Below, one piece after another: positions 9,066-19,178 of a DNA stretch of 64,000 bases. The stretch comes from JAFDXJ01 sp039811225. GTDB lineage: Bacteria > Bacteroidota > Bacteroidia > Chitinophagales > Chitinophagaceae. Location of the stretch: contig JBDHYG010000005.1 of NCBI GenBank assembly GCA_039811225.1, forward strand, positions 1-64,000, given 5' to 3'. Positions within the stretch are counted from its first letter, which is position 1. The number at the start of each line of letters is the position of its first letter. Under the pieces are notes generated by a model. The model searched no databases, was not told the origin of the DNA, and worked only from the letters and a program-made list of their open reading frames with translations. The position numbers and the translations under genes were made by a program.

Positions 9066-10172
9066 ATGGCCGCAAAATATAATCAGTGGAAAGCCATGCT
9101 GGCAATAGCCAAAGCCAGCCTGATCGCCACACTGCGCAGTCCGTCTGCCGTTGCGTTCAGTATCGGTTTCCCGCTGGTGTTTATCCTGGTATTTGGTTTT
9201 ATCAGCAATACAAATGGTTTTTCCGCTGATATTACGTTTGATAAAAATGCTGATACCACAAATGCGATATACCATGCATTGCTCGCCAATCCGGCTTTTC
9301 ATGTATTGCACCAGGCCGACAGCATTTCACTCGATGACCTGAAAAAAGGAAACCTTACGGCCATCATACAAATTCAAAAAAAACCGGCGCCGGATTCCGG
9401 CTACCTGGTGAGCCTGAAAAGTTCGGAAGCCGTAAGCGCACAAAACCTGAATATCGTTGGTTCGGTGATCAAAGAAATTATCGGCAACATGAATGCCCGG
9501 GCCTTTCCTCATACACCTACAATTGCAACACTCAATCCCACTATTGAAAAGATCCCCGGCCGCGAATACCGGGAAATAGATTTTATATTACCGGGTCAGC
9601 TTGGATTTTCTTTATTAAGCGCCGGCGTATTTGGCGTGGCTTTTTTATTTTTTAATTTACGCCAACAATTAGTGCTGAAACGTTTTTTTGCCACACCGGT
9701 CAGGCGTTCTTATATGTTATTGGGTGAAGCCCTGAGCCGGGTGATTTTTCAAATGATTACGGCAGTCATTATCATCGGCATCGGTGCGGTAGCTTTTGAT
9801 TTCACACTTGTTCATGGGATCACCACCTTCCTGGAAATCATGGTACTAAGTTTCATCTCATTGATCGTATTTATGGGCTGTGGTTTTATCGTTAGTGGCG
9901 TTGCTAAAAATGAAAGTACCATTCCACCCTTTGCCAATATTTTTACATTGCCTCAATTCTTACTGGCCGGCACTTTTTTCCCAATCAGTGTATTCCCGCA
10001 ATGGCTGCAACATATTTGCAACCTCTTGCCCCTTACCCATTTTAACAATGCCATGCGTGCAATTTCTTTTGAAGGTGCCAGCCTGCTTGATTGCTGGAAA
10101 GAAATCGGGATACTGTTGATCTGGGGTGTCATCGTTTATGCTATCGCCATTAAAGTTTTTAAATGGGAGTAA
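9066..10172 (+). CDS. ABC-2 type transporter permease
   Basis: A 368-aa ABC-2 permease: one N-terminal membrane segment (SAVAFSIGFPLVFILVFGFIS), an extracytoplasmic domain of about 150 residues, then five hydrophobic segments with the characteristic LPQFLLAGTFFPISVFPQWLQ block near the C-terminus. The ATG at 9066 is chosen because the upstream TTG sits inside the promoter box. No ATP-binding subunit is encoded next to it, which is unusual, since these permeases are normally paired with their ATPase. The SRPBCC gene follows after 23 nt. The exported substrate is unknown. Confidence 0.87.
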   Translation: MAAKYNQWKAMLAIAKASLIATLRSPSAVAFSIGFPLVFILVFGFISNTNGFSADITFDKNADTTNAIYHALLANPAFHVLHQADSISLDDLKKGNLTAIIQIQKKPAPDSGYLVSLKSSEAVSAQNLNIVGSVIKEIIGNMNARAFPHTPTIATLNPTIEKIPGREYREIDFILPGQLGFSLLSAGVFGVAFLFFNLRQQLVLKRFFATPVRRSYMLLGEALSRVIFQMITAVIIIGIGAVAFDFTLVHGITTFLEIMVLSFISLIVFMGCGFIVSGVAKNESTIPPFANIFTLPQFLLAGTFFPISVFPQWLQHICNLLPLTHFNNAMRAISFEGASLLDCWKEIGILLIWGVIVYAIAIKVFKWE

Positions 10173-10195
10173 ATTCCGTTGTCTAAAAATCTCTT

Positions 10196-10714
10196 ATGCG
10201 TTTATTCAAACTGGCCATTATTTCTTTTTGTATTTTGTTCCTGGTAGTAACAGGTATCGGTTTACTTTTTCCCAAAGCAACCCGGGTGTCACGTGCAACT
10301 GATATTCATGCACCGGTGGATAGCGTGTATCAATATCTCATGGATATTAAATATTGGAAATTCTGGATGAGTGGCGCCGATACCGGGATGATCACTTTTT
10401 TATCTCAAAAAACAAGTGGTGCCGGAACGGTTGTCCGTTTTGGTAATTATGAAGTGCGGGAAATCAGTGCGGATAAAGATTCTATCGTTACGGAATGGAA
10501 GAGCGAAAAAGGTAATGCGCAGGTCGCTGTATTTAATATAATCCCACATGATTCAACTACCGTAACCATTAACTGGTATTTCACTTCGATAGCGAATTGG
10601 TATCCCTGGGAAAGATTCCGATCCATGCTGAATGATAAAATCCTGGGGCCACCTATGGAAAACAGCCTGGGTGCGTTGAAAAAAAGACTGGAAGAAAATC
10701 GCTCAGGACAATAG
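10196..10714 (+). CDS. SRPBCC-fold protein with N-terminal membrane anchor
   Basis: A 172-aa protein with one N-terminal hydrophobic helix (residues 5-24) followed by a START/Bet v1-like (SRPBCC) domain, recognisable from IHAPVDSVYQYLMDIKYWKFWM and the closing long helix. Such domains bind hydrophobic ligands; no specific function is supported. It probably shares a transcript with the ABC permease. Its last 12 bp overlap the 3' end of the convergent bioA gene. Confidence 0.75.
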   Translation: MRLFKLAIISFCILFLVVTGIGLLFPKATRVSRATDIHAPVDSVYQYLMDIKYWKFWMSGADTGMITFLSQKTSGAGTVVRFGNYEVREISADKDSIVTEWKSEKGNAQVAVFNIIPHDSTTVTINWYFTSIANWYPWERFRSMLNDKILGPPMENSLGALKKRLEENRSGQ

Positions 10715-11980
10715 CTGAAAAATAAACGCTTCTACTTTTTCCCATTCATTTTTTTGAAAGCAATAAGGCGGCATCAGGTAAACCGTATTGCCCAAAGGCC
10801 GCAGGTAGATCCCGGTCTGTAACGCTTTTTGTGTAATCTGCGATCCGGCTGCATGCAGGTAATTATTTGCTCCTTCGGTTATTTCAAATGCCAGGATGGT
10901 GCCGGTGTACCGAATGTTTTTTACAGGTATTGAAAAATTACTTTGCGATTCCTGTAACCTGATTGCCAGGTCTTGCACAGCCATACATAACTGCTCAATC
11001 CTGTGGAGGCAGGCAGGATCCCGCAACAATTCCATGCTCGCCAATGCAGCCGTGCAGGCAAGCGGGTTGGCGGTGAATGAATGGCCATGGAAAAAAGTAT
11101 GCAACGGGTCATCACTAATATACGCATCATGTATTTTGGCAACACAGGCCGTTGCGCCCAATGCCATCGTACCTCCGGTAAGGCCTTTACTCATGCACAG
11201 GATATCCGGGCTTTCCTGCAGGTGCATACAGGCAAAAAATTTACCAGTACGAAAAAAACCGGTCATCACTTCATCGGCAATGGTAATGATATCATATTGC
11301 CGTACTTTACGAATAATTGCATCCAGGTGTTTGGCAGCATACATATTCATGCCTCCTGCACCCTGTACCAATGGTTCAAAAATGAATGCCGCTATCGAGT
11401 GGCCATGTTCCTCAATGGTCGCAAATATGGCTTCGATATTTTCTTCCGTAGGTGTATCAATAAACAGGACTTCAAAAAAAAGATCCTGGAATGCGCGTGT
11501 AAACACACTGCGTGCGCTCATGCTCATAGCGCCGAAGGTGTCGCCGTGGTAGGCATTTTTAAAGGCAAAAATTTTTTTCCGGTTGGGTAATTCTTTTTTA
11601 TTCCACCAATATTGCAATGCCATTTTCAGCGCTACTTCCGTTGCGGTGGAGCCATTGTCACTGTAAAATATTTTTGAAAAGCCTTCGGGTAATACCTGCA
11701 ATAATTTTTCTGCCAGTTCAACGGCCGGGCGGTGCGTAAAGCCTGCAAAAATTACCTGCTCCAATTGCAGGGCCTGTTCATATATTCTTTGTGCAATAAA
11801 AGGATGTGCATGACCATGCAGGTTAACCCACCAACTGCTGATGGCATCGATATAGGATTTCCCGTCTTCATCATATAATAAACTACCCTTTGCATGCACG
11901 ATGGGAATAGGTGGCAGGTAATTTTTCTGTGGGGTAAATGGATGCCAGACAAAAGCCTGGTCGCGTTGAACTAAATTCAT
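10703..11980 (-). CDS. bioA: Adenosylmethionine-8-amino-7-oxononanoate transaminase
   Basis: BioA is a PLP enzyme that uses S-adenosylmethionine as amino donor to make 7,8-diaminopelargonic acid in biotin synthesis. At 425 aa it has the usual length. The diagnostic N-terminal WHPFTPQ, the SSWWVNLHGHAHP motif, the PLP aspartate in IADEVMTGFFRTG, and the Schiff-base lysine in MSKGLTGG are all present. No other bio gene lies in the window, so the biotin pathway here is dispersed. Confidence 0.96.
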   Translation of the reverse strand: MNLVQRDQAFVWHPFTPQKNYLPPIPIVHAKGSLLYDEDGKSYIDAISSWWVNLHGHAHPFIAQRIYEQALQLEQVIFAGFTHRPAVELAEKLLQVLPEGFSKIFYSDNGSTATEVALKMALQYWWNKKELPNRKKIFAFKNAYHGDTFGAMSMSARSVFTRAFQDLFFEVLFIDTPTEENIEAIFATIEEHGHSIAAFIFEPLVQGAGGMNMYAAKHLDAIIRKVRQYDIITIADEVMTGFFRTGKFFACMHLQESPDILCMSKGLTGGTMALGATACVAKIHDAYISDDPLHTFFHGHSFTANPLACTAALASMELLRDPACLHRIEQLCMAVQDLAIRLQESQSNFSIPVKNIRYTGTILAFEITEGANNYLHAAGSQITQKALQTGIYLRPLGNTVYLMPPYCFQKNEWEKVEAFIFQLLS

Positions 11981-11994
11981 TCGACAAAAGTAAT

Positions 11995-12002
11995 AGTACG
12001 CG
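11995..12002 (-). promoter_or_regulatory. -7 box for bioA
   Basis: The minus strand reads TACTTTTG, an exact TAnnTTTG match ending 14 nt before the bioA ATG. No BirA-type operator palindrome is obvious. Confidence 0.5.
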
Positions 12003-12189
12003 CTATGGCTTCAAAAATAATTCGTAAAGTCAGGTTGTCAAAACACAGACCGTAATTGATAAATACTGTAAACAACAATACGCATATAGGTAATACCCAA
12101 GAATAAAAAAATCAGAAAAGTTTCTCACCTACCTATTCTTTACCATAATTTTCAGGCATTTGGCTTTATCTTTATTTTTTTTAAAACCA

Positions 12190-15100
12190 ATGCGAATTTT
12201 AAAAAAGGCATTCACAATACTTTTCCGGGTTATTTTGTTTTTGCTGGGACTGATTTTTCTTTTGTACCTGCTTATTCAAACAAGCCCGGTACAGAATTTT
12301 CTCGCCGGTAAAGCAACGGCCTATTTATCCAAAGAATTAAAAACGGAAGTCTCTTTAAAAAAAATTGGTTTTTCTCTGCTGGATAAAGTAGATCTGAATG
12401 GTTTACTGATCCGTGATCAGCAAAAAGATACTTTGTTATATGCCGGCTCACTCAAAATCAGGATTACCGATTGGTTTATTTTCAAAAAAAATATTGAGCT
12501 GAAATATATTGGCCTGGAAGATGCTGTTATCCGGCAACAACGAACAGACTCCATTTGGAATTACCAGTTCCTGGTTGACTATTTTTCAAAACCCACTACC
12601 ACAAAAAAAGAACCGGCAAAAATTACACTGGACCTCAAAAAAGTTGATCTTAAAAATGTGCTGTTTGTAAAAGAGGATAATTGGGTGGGCCAGAAATTAG
12701 TTGCCCAGGTTGGCAGCCTGTTATTAGATGCCGATAAAATTGACCTGGATAAACCTTCTTTTGAAATTAATACCATTGACCTGGATAAGCCCAAAATAAT
12801 CTTAGAGAATTTTACGGGAAATCGGCCGTATAGCCTTGCTCCGCCTGCATCTACAGATAGTATTTCTCACCTTAACCCGGGAGACCTCGTGGCGAAAGTA
12901 AAAACAATCAACATCACCAATGGTTATTTCGGCAACCTGAAACGTGGTAGTATTTCTGAAAAAGGAAGGTTTGACGGTACTAATATCCAGGCTTCCCAGA
13001 TTACGGGAGAAATTCATGAATTCCTGTTGAACAAGGATACCATAACCGCAAAAGTCAACATAAAGGCAAAGGAAAGAAGCGGTTTTAATTTGAAAAAATT
13101 GAAAGCCGATGTAAGGATTAATCCACAGATCATGGAATTTAATCACCTGGATATCCGTACAGATGCTTCCCGGATCGGGGATTACTATGCCATGCATTAC
13201 CAACATTTTAATGAAGACATGGCCGATTTCATTGACCGTATAAAAATCTCTGCCAATTTCCGGAATGCCCAGGTAAGCAGTGATGATATTGCTTTTTTTG
13301 CACCGGCATTAAAAACCTGGAAGAAAGATTTTGCACTTAGTGGCAAATTCCGCGGAACTGTACATGATTTTCAGGCCAATGATTTTTTTGTACGTACCGA
13401 TGCCAATACATATGCCAGTGGCAACTTCAGCATGAAAGGCCTGCCTGATATAGACCGCACGATCATCCGGCTGGATAAAGGGGTTGTTCAATCCAATTAC
13501 CGGGGTATTCAATTTTTATATCCTGGCCTGGCAAAATTGAAAAGCCCGGATTTCGATGCGTTGCAAAATGTACGGATGCAGGGAAATTTTGCCGGCACTA
13601 TTCACGATTTTACGGTTAATGGAAATTTCAGTACGGCATTGGGCGGTTTTTATACGAACCTGAAATTAAAATTCCCCAAATACGGTGAGCCGGAATATAA
13701 AGGCTCATTACAGACACAACAGTTTAACCTGGGACGTTTTATTCATTCCGATTCACTGGGCGAAATTAGTTTTGAAGGAAAAGTAGATGGTCGCAGTTTT
13801 GTTCTCGATAAAATAAAATCCACTGTAGATGGGGTTTTTTCAAAACTTCAATTCAATGGTTATACCTATCAGCATCTTCGCTTCAATGGTACGATGCAAA
13901 AACAAAAGTTTGATGGTGAATTCCTGGCCAATGATCCTAATTTTAATTTTACCAGTAATATAGAAATTGACCTATCCGGTGAAGCGCCCAGTTTTAATGT
14001 ACTGGGTGACCTGGGTGAAGCTAATTTTAAAGAGCTTCATTTAACTAAAAAAGATTTTCGGCTTACCGGTTTATTCGACTTGAATTTTACCGGCCATAAT
14101 ATCGACGATTTCCTGGGATCCGCCAAAATACTGAATGCGGTTTTGATGAGTGATAGTACGCTACTCGATTTTGATTCCTTAACGGTATCCGCATATATGG
14201 ACAGTATCGAAGGAAAAGTATTATCGGTCAACAGCAACCAGTTTGATGCTTCCGTAATTGGCACTTTTTCCATCCTGGATTTGCAAAACAGCTTTCAAAG
14301 TTTTTTAAATATTTATTTCCCGGCGCTGGTAAAGAAACCGGAAAAAACGCCGCTAAACCAGAATTTCACAGTTGTAATACATACTTATGATTTTGACAAA
14401 TATGCTTCCCTGTTAGATGACCGGCTATCGGGATTTGACAGTGTGTACATTAGTGGATCTGTAAATACCGATAATAAAGATTCGGGCTTTCATTTTTCAG
14501 CCATTTTCCCCAATGGCCAATTCGGGAAATATAAATTACAGGATGCACTGATAGCCGGTTCCGGTGAATTGGATACGCTGCATGTCATTGGTGATATCAA
14601 AAGGATATATGTAGGGGATAGTTTATATTTTCCCAATTCCGCTTTTGAAATAACCTCGTTTAATAATCATTCTATTGTGCATTTAGCTACCAGTGCCAGT
14701 GAGCAATTGAATGAAGCCGACCTGAATGCAGATGTATATAACCTGGAGGATGGGATCCGCATCAATTTCCGGCCATCTTCTTTTGTCCTTAATTCCAAAA
14801 AATGGGACCTGGAAAAAGAAGGTGAATTAATCATTCGAAAGAAAAGTGCAAGAGCTACTAATGTAAAATTCAAACAGGGCTTCCAGGAAATTTCCGTGGA
14901 GACCGATCAACAGGATAGTACCAATAGTAATAACCTGGTAGTGAAATTAAAAGATGTGAACATTGGCGACTTTACATCACTCTTTATCAAAAGCCCGACA
15001 ATTGAGGGGATCGCCAACGGGAAAGTTTACCTGCGTGATTTTTATGGCCAATTTAATGCAGCTGCTGCTATAGATGCCACCCATTTCCGGCTGGACAATG

Positions 15101-16986
15101 ATTCAGTAGGTCATGTGCAGATAGCTTCCGATTTCAATGCCGGCACCGGAAAGATAAGTTGGAAAGTTATTTCTGATAATGAGCAATTCGGAATTGATGC
15201 AAGCGGTTTTTACAACTTGAAAGACAGCACAGAAAAACCATTATATACCAGCCTGCAATTAAAACATACCCGTATAGGTTTTCTAAATCGTTTTCTCAGC
15301 ACAGTATTTTCTGACCTGGATGGCTTTGCTACCGGAAACTTAGTAATAGCCGGCTCGCCTAAATCTCCTATTATTACCGGTGATGCCGCATTAACCAATG
15401 GAGCACTAACCGTGAATTATACAAAAGTGCGCTACCAGGTAGATTCGGCATTGATACAATTCAAAGAGAACCGTATTGATTTCGGTACGCTGGTAATTCG
15501 AGACAGGTACAACAATACCGGTCGCGTGAAAGGCATCTTATATGAGACCGGCTTTAAAAATATGCGATATGATTTTGATATGACCACCAATAAATTATTA
15601 TTACTGGATACAAAAGCCAATGACAATAAACAATTTTATGGTAAAGCGATCGGCAGGGCCAGCCTGAGTTTGAAAGGGCCACAGGAAGACATGCATATGT
15701 CCATCACCGGCGCTGTCAATGATACCACTCATATTTTTATCCCTACTTCGAATGAACAGGAAAGCACGGTTGCAGATTTCATTGTCTTCAAGCAGTACGG
15801 GGAAAAGGTAGAAGCACCGGTTATTGCATCTGATACTAAACTCACTATTGACCTGGACCTTACCGCCAATAACCAGGCCCAGATAGATGTGATCCTTGAC
15901 CCGTTGGCAGGTGATGTTATCCAGGCTACCGGGAATGGCCGTTTGAAAATAAAAGTACCAGCCGTCGGAAATATGACAATGAATGGCCGTTATAATATAG
16001 AACAGGGAAGATATAGTTTTAATTTTCAATCCCTGGTACGTCGGCCATTTGATTTTGTGGATGGCACCAATAATTATATCGAATGGAATGGCGATCCTTA
16101 TAAAGCCAACCTGCATGTAGATGCACAATACACAGCAAAAAATGTAAGCCTGAGTTCATTGATCAATAATACAGGCCTCAATCTCGGCGGTACGGTGCAA
16201 GGCTATCGCGGCGATGTATATGTAGTGGCTGAATTACGCGGTCTGCTAACCAAACCGGATATTAATTTTCGGTTTGATTTTCCCCAGGGCAGTCCCATTA
16301 CAAATGATAACAACCTGCGTCTCTTCCTGAACAAAGTACAGCAGGATGACAATGAAATGCTCAAGCAGGTAACCTGGCTGATTATTTTTGGCTCTTTTGC
16401 ACCGTATGGTGAAATCGGAACCGGCAATAACCTGGCAACCACAACCGGGATCAATACCATCTCCCAAAAGGTGAGTAACGAAGTAAATAAACTCGTATCC
16501 AATCTCCTCTCCAAACTCACGGGGGACAAGAGTTTGCAATTTGATGTGAGTGCTTCTACCTACAGCAGCGCCGATCTCTTTGGCAATGGGGCATCTGATA
16601 ACCGGCTCGACAGGCAGCAGGTAAATTTAAAAGTCAATCAAAGTTTATTAAATGGTAAAGTGATCATCACGTTTGGTACCGGCCTGGATTTCAATATAAG
16701 TAATTCTGCGGTGCAGCAGGGCAATTTTCAATGGTTGCCGGATATTTCTGTTCAAATTATCTTGTCGCGTGACAGGAAATTAAAAGCGATCATTTTTAAT
16801 AAAAGCAGCCTGGATGTATCGAGTGGAAATATCGGGCGCACTACCCGCCAGGGCGTGAGCATTACTTATTCTATTGATTTTCCCAAAACACAAAATGATG
16901 TGCGTATTCCTAAAAAAAACCAAAAGCCCGCCCCGAAAAAAAATACCGGGCAGGAATTGGAAGAGAAAGAAGAAATACCTGATTAA
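12190..16986 (+). CDS. tamB: TamB/AsmA-like inner-membrane-anchored translocation protein
   Basis: A very large protein (1598 aa) with one N-terminal membrane helix (LFRVILFLLGLIFLLYLLIQ) followed by a long repetitive beta-rich body and a C-terminal TamB/DUF490 domain. The last part contains the typical block around NNLATTTGINTISQKVSNEV and ends in a KKNQKPAPKK-type basic/acidic tail. TamB-type proteins bridge inner and outer membranes and support outer-membrane assembly or lipid transfer. The ATG at 12190 is preferred over the upstream TTG at 12160 because it directly precedes the membrane helix. A weak -7 box, TATCTTTA (12167-12174), lies 15 nt upstream. A TamA partner is not adjacent. The ydeI-like gene follows after 9 nt. 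Confidence 0.88.
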   Translation: MRILKKAFTILFRVILFLLGLIFLLYLLIQTSPVQNFLAGKATAYLSKELKTEVSLKKIGFSLLDKVDLNGLLIRDQQKDTLLYAGSLKIRITDWFIFKKNIELKYIGLEDAVIRQQRTDSIWNYQFLVDYFSKPTTTKKEPAKITLDLKKVDLKNVLFVKEDNWVGQKLVAQVGSLLLDADKIDLDKPSFEINTIDLDKPKIILENFTGNRPYSLAPPASTDSISHLNPGDLVAKVKTINITNGYFGNLKRGSISEKGRFDGTNIQASQITGEIHEFLLNKDTITAKVNIKAKERSGFNLKKLKADVRINPQIMEFNHLDIRTDASRIGDYYAMHYQHFNEDMADFIDRIKISANFRNAQVSSDDIAFFAPALKTWKKDFALSGKFRGTVHDFQANDFFVRTDANTYASGNFSMKGLPDIDRTIIRLDKGVVQSNYRGIQFLYPGLAKLKSPDFDALQNVRMQGNFAGTIHDFTVNGNFSTALGGFYTNLKLKFPKYGEPEYKGSLQTQQFNLGRFIHSDSLGEISFEGKVDGRSFVLDKIKSTVDGVFSKLQFNGYTYQHLRFNGTMQKQKFDGEFLANDPNFNFTSNIEIDLSGEAPSFNVLGDLGEANFKELHLTKKDFRLTGLFDLNFTGHNIDDFLGSAKILNAVLMSDSTLLDFDSLTVSAYMDSIEGKVLSVNSNQFDASVIGTFSILDLQNSFQSFLNIYFPALVKKPEKTPLNQNFTVVIHTYDFDKYASLLDDRLSGFDSVYISGSVNTDNKDSGFHFSAIFPNGQFGKYKLQDALIAGSGELDTLHVIGDIKRIYVGDSLYFPNSAFEITSFNNHSIVHLATSASEQLNEADLNADVYNLEDGIRINFRPSSFVLNSKKWDLEKEGELIIRKKSARATNVKFKQGFQEISVETDQQDSTNSNNLVVKLKDVNIGDFTSLFIKSPTIEGIANGKVYLRDFYGQFNAAAAIDATHFRLDNDSVGHVQIASDFNAGTGKISWKVISDNEQFGIDASGFYNLKDSTEKPLYTSLQLKHTRIGFLNRFLSTVFSDLDGFATGNLVIAGSPKSPIITGDAALTNGALTVNYTKVRYQVDSALIQFKENRIDFGTLVIRDRYNNTGRVKGILYETGFKNMRYDFDMTTNKLLLLDTKANDNKQFYGKAIGRASLSLKGPQEDMHMSITGAVNDTTHIFIPTSNEQESTVADFIVFKQYGEKVEAPVIASDTKLTIDLDLTANNQAQIDVILDPLAGDVIQATGNGRLKIKVPAVGNMTMNGRYNIEQGRYSFNFQSLVRRPFDFVDGTNNYIEWNGDPYKANLHVDAQYTAKNVSLSSLINNTGLNLGGTVQGYRGDVYVVAELRGLLTKPDINFRFDFPQGSPITNDNNLRLFLNKVQQDDNEMLKQVTWLIIFGSFAPYGEIGTGNNLATTTGINTISQKVSNEVNKLVSNLLSKLTGDKSLQFDVSASTYSSADLFGNGASDNRLDRQQVNLKVNQSLLNGKVIITFGTGLDFNISNSAVQQGNFQWLPDISVQIILSRDRKLKAIIFNKSSLDVSSGNIGRTTRQGVSITYSIDFPKTQNDVRIPKKNQKPAPKKNTGQELEEKEEIPD

Positions 16987-16995
16987 TTTTATTCC

Positions 16996-17580
16996 ATGAA
17001 ACCCGTCTTCTTTAAAAATCCCATGGCCTTTCATAAGTGGTTATTGAAGAACCATGCAACTGCTTCGGAATTATGGGTGGGTTATTACAAAATCGGTAGC
17101 GGGAAAAAAAATATGACCTGGCCTGAATCGGTTGATGAAGCCTTATGTTTCGGCTGGATTGATGGGATACGAAAATCAATAGATGAGCATAGTTATATGA
17201 ATCGCTTTACACCCCGCAAAGCAACGAGTGTATGGAGTGCCATCAACATTCAAAAAGTGGAAACATTAAAAGCACAAGGTCGCATGCATCCTGCTGGCCT
17301 GGCCATTTATGAGCAACGAAAAGAAAATAAATCCAAAATCTACGCTTATGAAAATGAAGCGATCGGCTTCTCTCCGGCATATGAAAAATTATTTAAGGCG
17401 AATAAAAAGGCCTGGGCGTATTTTCAGCAATTAGCCCCGTCTTATAAAAAAGTATCCATTCGCTGGATCATGCAGGCCAGACAGGAAGCCACGCAACAAA
17501 AGCGATTGGCTGCACTGATCAAGGATAGTGCAGCAGGCACCAATCCCTGGAAGGACAATAAATATGCAAAGAAAAATTAA
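16996..17580 (+). CDS. YdeI/OmpD-associated family protein
   Basis: A 194-aa cytosolic protein with the family motifs ELWVGYYKIGSGKK, MTWPESVDEALCFGWIDGI and RFTPRKATSVWSAIN. The C-terminus has the YKKVSIRWIMQARQEATQQKR helix common to this family. Members have been called bacteriocin-protection proteins, but the biochemical function is not established. It is tightly linked (9 nt) to tamB and 21 nt ahead of the GT39 gene, so it is likely co-transcribed. Confidence 0.85.
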   Translation: MKPVFFKNPMAFHKWLLKNHATASELWVGYYKIGSGKKNMTWPESVDEALCFGWIDGIRKSIDEHSYMNRFTPRKATSVWSAINIQKVETLKAQGRMHPAGLAIYEQRKENKSKIYAYENEAIGFSPAYEKLFKANKKAWAYFQQLAPSYKKVSIRWIMQARQEATQQKRLAALIKDSAAGTNPWKDNKYAKKN

Positions 17581-17601
17581 CGTCCTTAAGCCACTTACGA
17601 T

Positions 17602-19119
17602 ATGTCCCGAAAAACCAAAATCGTCCTTTGCATTTATTGTGTACTCAAGTTGAGTTTACATCTTATTGCCGATATGCATTCCGGTTTCCAGGGAGATGAA
17701 TTTTTGCATATAGCCACCGGCCGGCATCTCGCTTTTGGTTATATGGAATTTCCGCCATTGATCGCTGTCATTGCTTTTATTCAAAATTTATTTCAGTCGG
17801 ATTCCATATTTATTCATCATCTCTTTCCACATATAGCTTCCCTGCTTATACTTATTTATGTCGCCCGGATAACTGTAGCATTAGGCGGGAAAACGACGGC
17901 TGTATTTTTTGCCCTATTCGCCATTTTGATCGGGCCGGGTTTTGAACGTTCACAACAGTTATTCCAGCCGGTTGTGTTTAGCCAGCTCTTTTGGGTAATT
18001 TCTTTTTACCAGCTTATCAACTACCTGAAAGCACCTGGTGAAAAAAGATTATGGCTACTCACCATTTTTTGCCTGCTGGGTTTCCTTATGAAATATGATA
18101 TTCTTTTCTTCATCACCGGGCTACTTGTTTTACTATTTTCAAAAAAACAACGTATGACATTATGGAAACAAAAACCATGGAAACAGTTACTGGTTTTCTT
18201 TCTTTGCATCAGCCCTAATCTCGCCTGGCAGTACATGCATCATTTCCCCGCGGTACAAATGTTTAGCCGGCTTTATCAAACCCAATTAGATGAAATCAGC
18301 CGCTTAGAAAATTTGGGTAAATTATTCCTCAGCATCAACCCGGTTGTGAGTGTTCTTATGGTTTTACCCGGTATATTTTATTTATTGAAAACAAATGATC
18401 CTGTCAAAAAAACAGTTGGCGCTTCCATTGCTTTGTCGGCCCTGGCATTGATAATTGCAAATGGAAAGTTCTATTATTTTTACCCGTTCATTCTCACGCT
18501 CATCCCATTTGGCGCTGTTTTATGGGAGCAGGTAATTACCCTAAAACGAAAATGGATTTTTTATCCCATCACTATTTTATTGCTTCTTGGTATAATGCTT
18601 ATACCATTTGGTATGCCAGTGTATTCCTTCCAGCGATACCTGGCCAAAGTTTATCCTTATGAAGCGACAAAAATAAAAGGAGGTACAGCAGCCATTCATT
18701 TTGAAGAATATTATGCTAAAGAAAAATGGGCAGCAACCATGCAGGCATTAAAGCAGGTGTATGATAGTTTGCCGGCAACTGAAAAAGCGCATTGTCTTAT
18801 TTGGGGAAAACACTATGGCCAGGCCGGCGCCGTGAATTTATGGGCCGGGCAATATGGCCTGCCACAAGCATTTTCGTATCATGGCAGTTTTTACAGTTGG
18901 GCCCCGGATGGCGCCATGCCTCCCGTTATCATTGCATTGAGCTACCAGGTGGGTAATTATTTTCAACCGTTTTTTGAACAGGTGACACTGGTCAAAACAC
19001 TTTATAATCCTTATGCCTATGATGAAGAGCAACTATATCAAAAGATTTATATTTGCAAGAACCCCAGGCAGGATTTTGCAAAAATGAAATCCTTGTTCCA
19101 GAAACGAATTTTTGAATAA
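17602..19119 (+). CDS. Glycosyltransferase family 39-like membrane protein
   Basis: A 505-aa polytopic protein with about 10 hydrophobic segments followed by a soluble C-terminal domain. The first periplasmic loop contains GFQGDEFLHIATGRHLAFGYMEFPPL: the acidic pair in GDE and the YxxxPPL segment are the PMT_2/ArnT-like hallmark for dolichyl- or polyprenyl-phosphate-sugar dependent transfer at the outer face of the inner membrane. Donor and acceptor are unknown. It closes the tamB-ydeI-GT39 run. Confidence 0.8.
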   Translation: MSRKTKIVLCIYCVLKLSLHLIADMHSGFQGDEFLHIATGRHLAFGYMEFPPLIAVIAFIQNLFQSDSIFIHHLFPHIASLLILIYVARITVALGGKTTAVFFALFAILIGPGFERSQQLFQPVVFSQLFWVISFYQLINYLKAPGEKRLWLLTIFCLLGFLMKYDILFFITGLLVLLFSKKQRMTLWKQKPWKQLLVFFLCISPNLAWQYMHHFPAVQMFSRLYQTQLDEISRLENLGKLFLSINPVVSVLMVLPGIFYLLKTNDPVKKTVGASIALSALALIIANGKFYYFYPFILTLIPFGAVLWEQVITLKRKWIFYPITILLLLGIMLIPFGMPVYSFQRYLAKVYPYEATKIKGGTAAIHFEEYYAKEKWAATMQALKQVYDSLPATEKAHCLIWGKHYGQAGAVNLWAGQYGLPQAFSYHGSFYSWAPDGAMPPVIIALSYQVGNYFQPFFEQVTLVKTLYNPYAYDEEQLYQKIYICKNPRQDFAKMKSLFQKRIFE

Positions 19120-19178
19120 TAAATCAGCCTCTTAACAGCAGCGTATAAATTTACTTTTCATAATCCGCAATCTTTTTT

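Noticed and set aside
10896..11552. Long plus-strand reading frame opposite bioA
   Set aside because: A composition shadow of the bioA coding strand; no domain, promoter or signal features.
15601..16128. Minus-strand reading frame inside tamB
   Set aside because: Antisense shadow within an unbroken TamB domain; Cys/His/Ile-rich with no recognisable motif.
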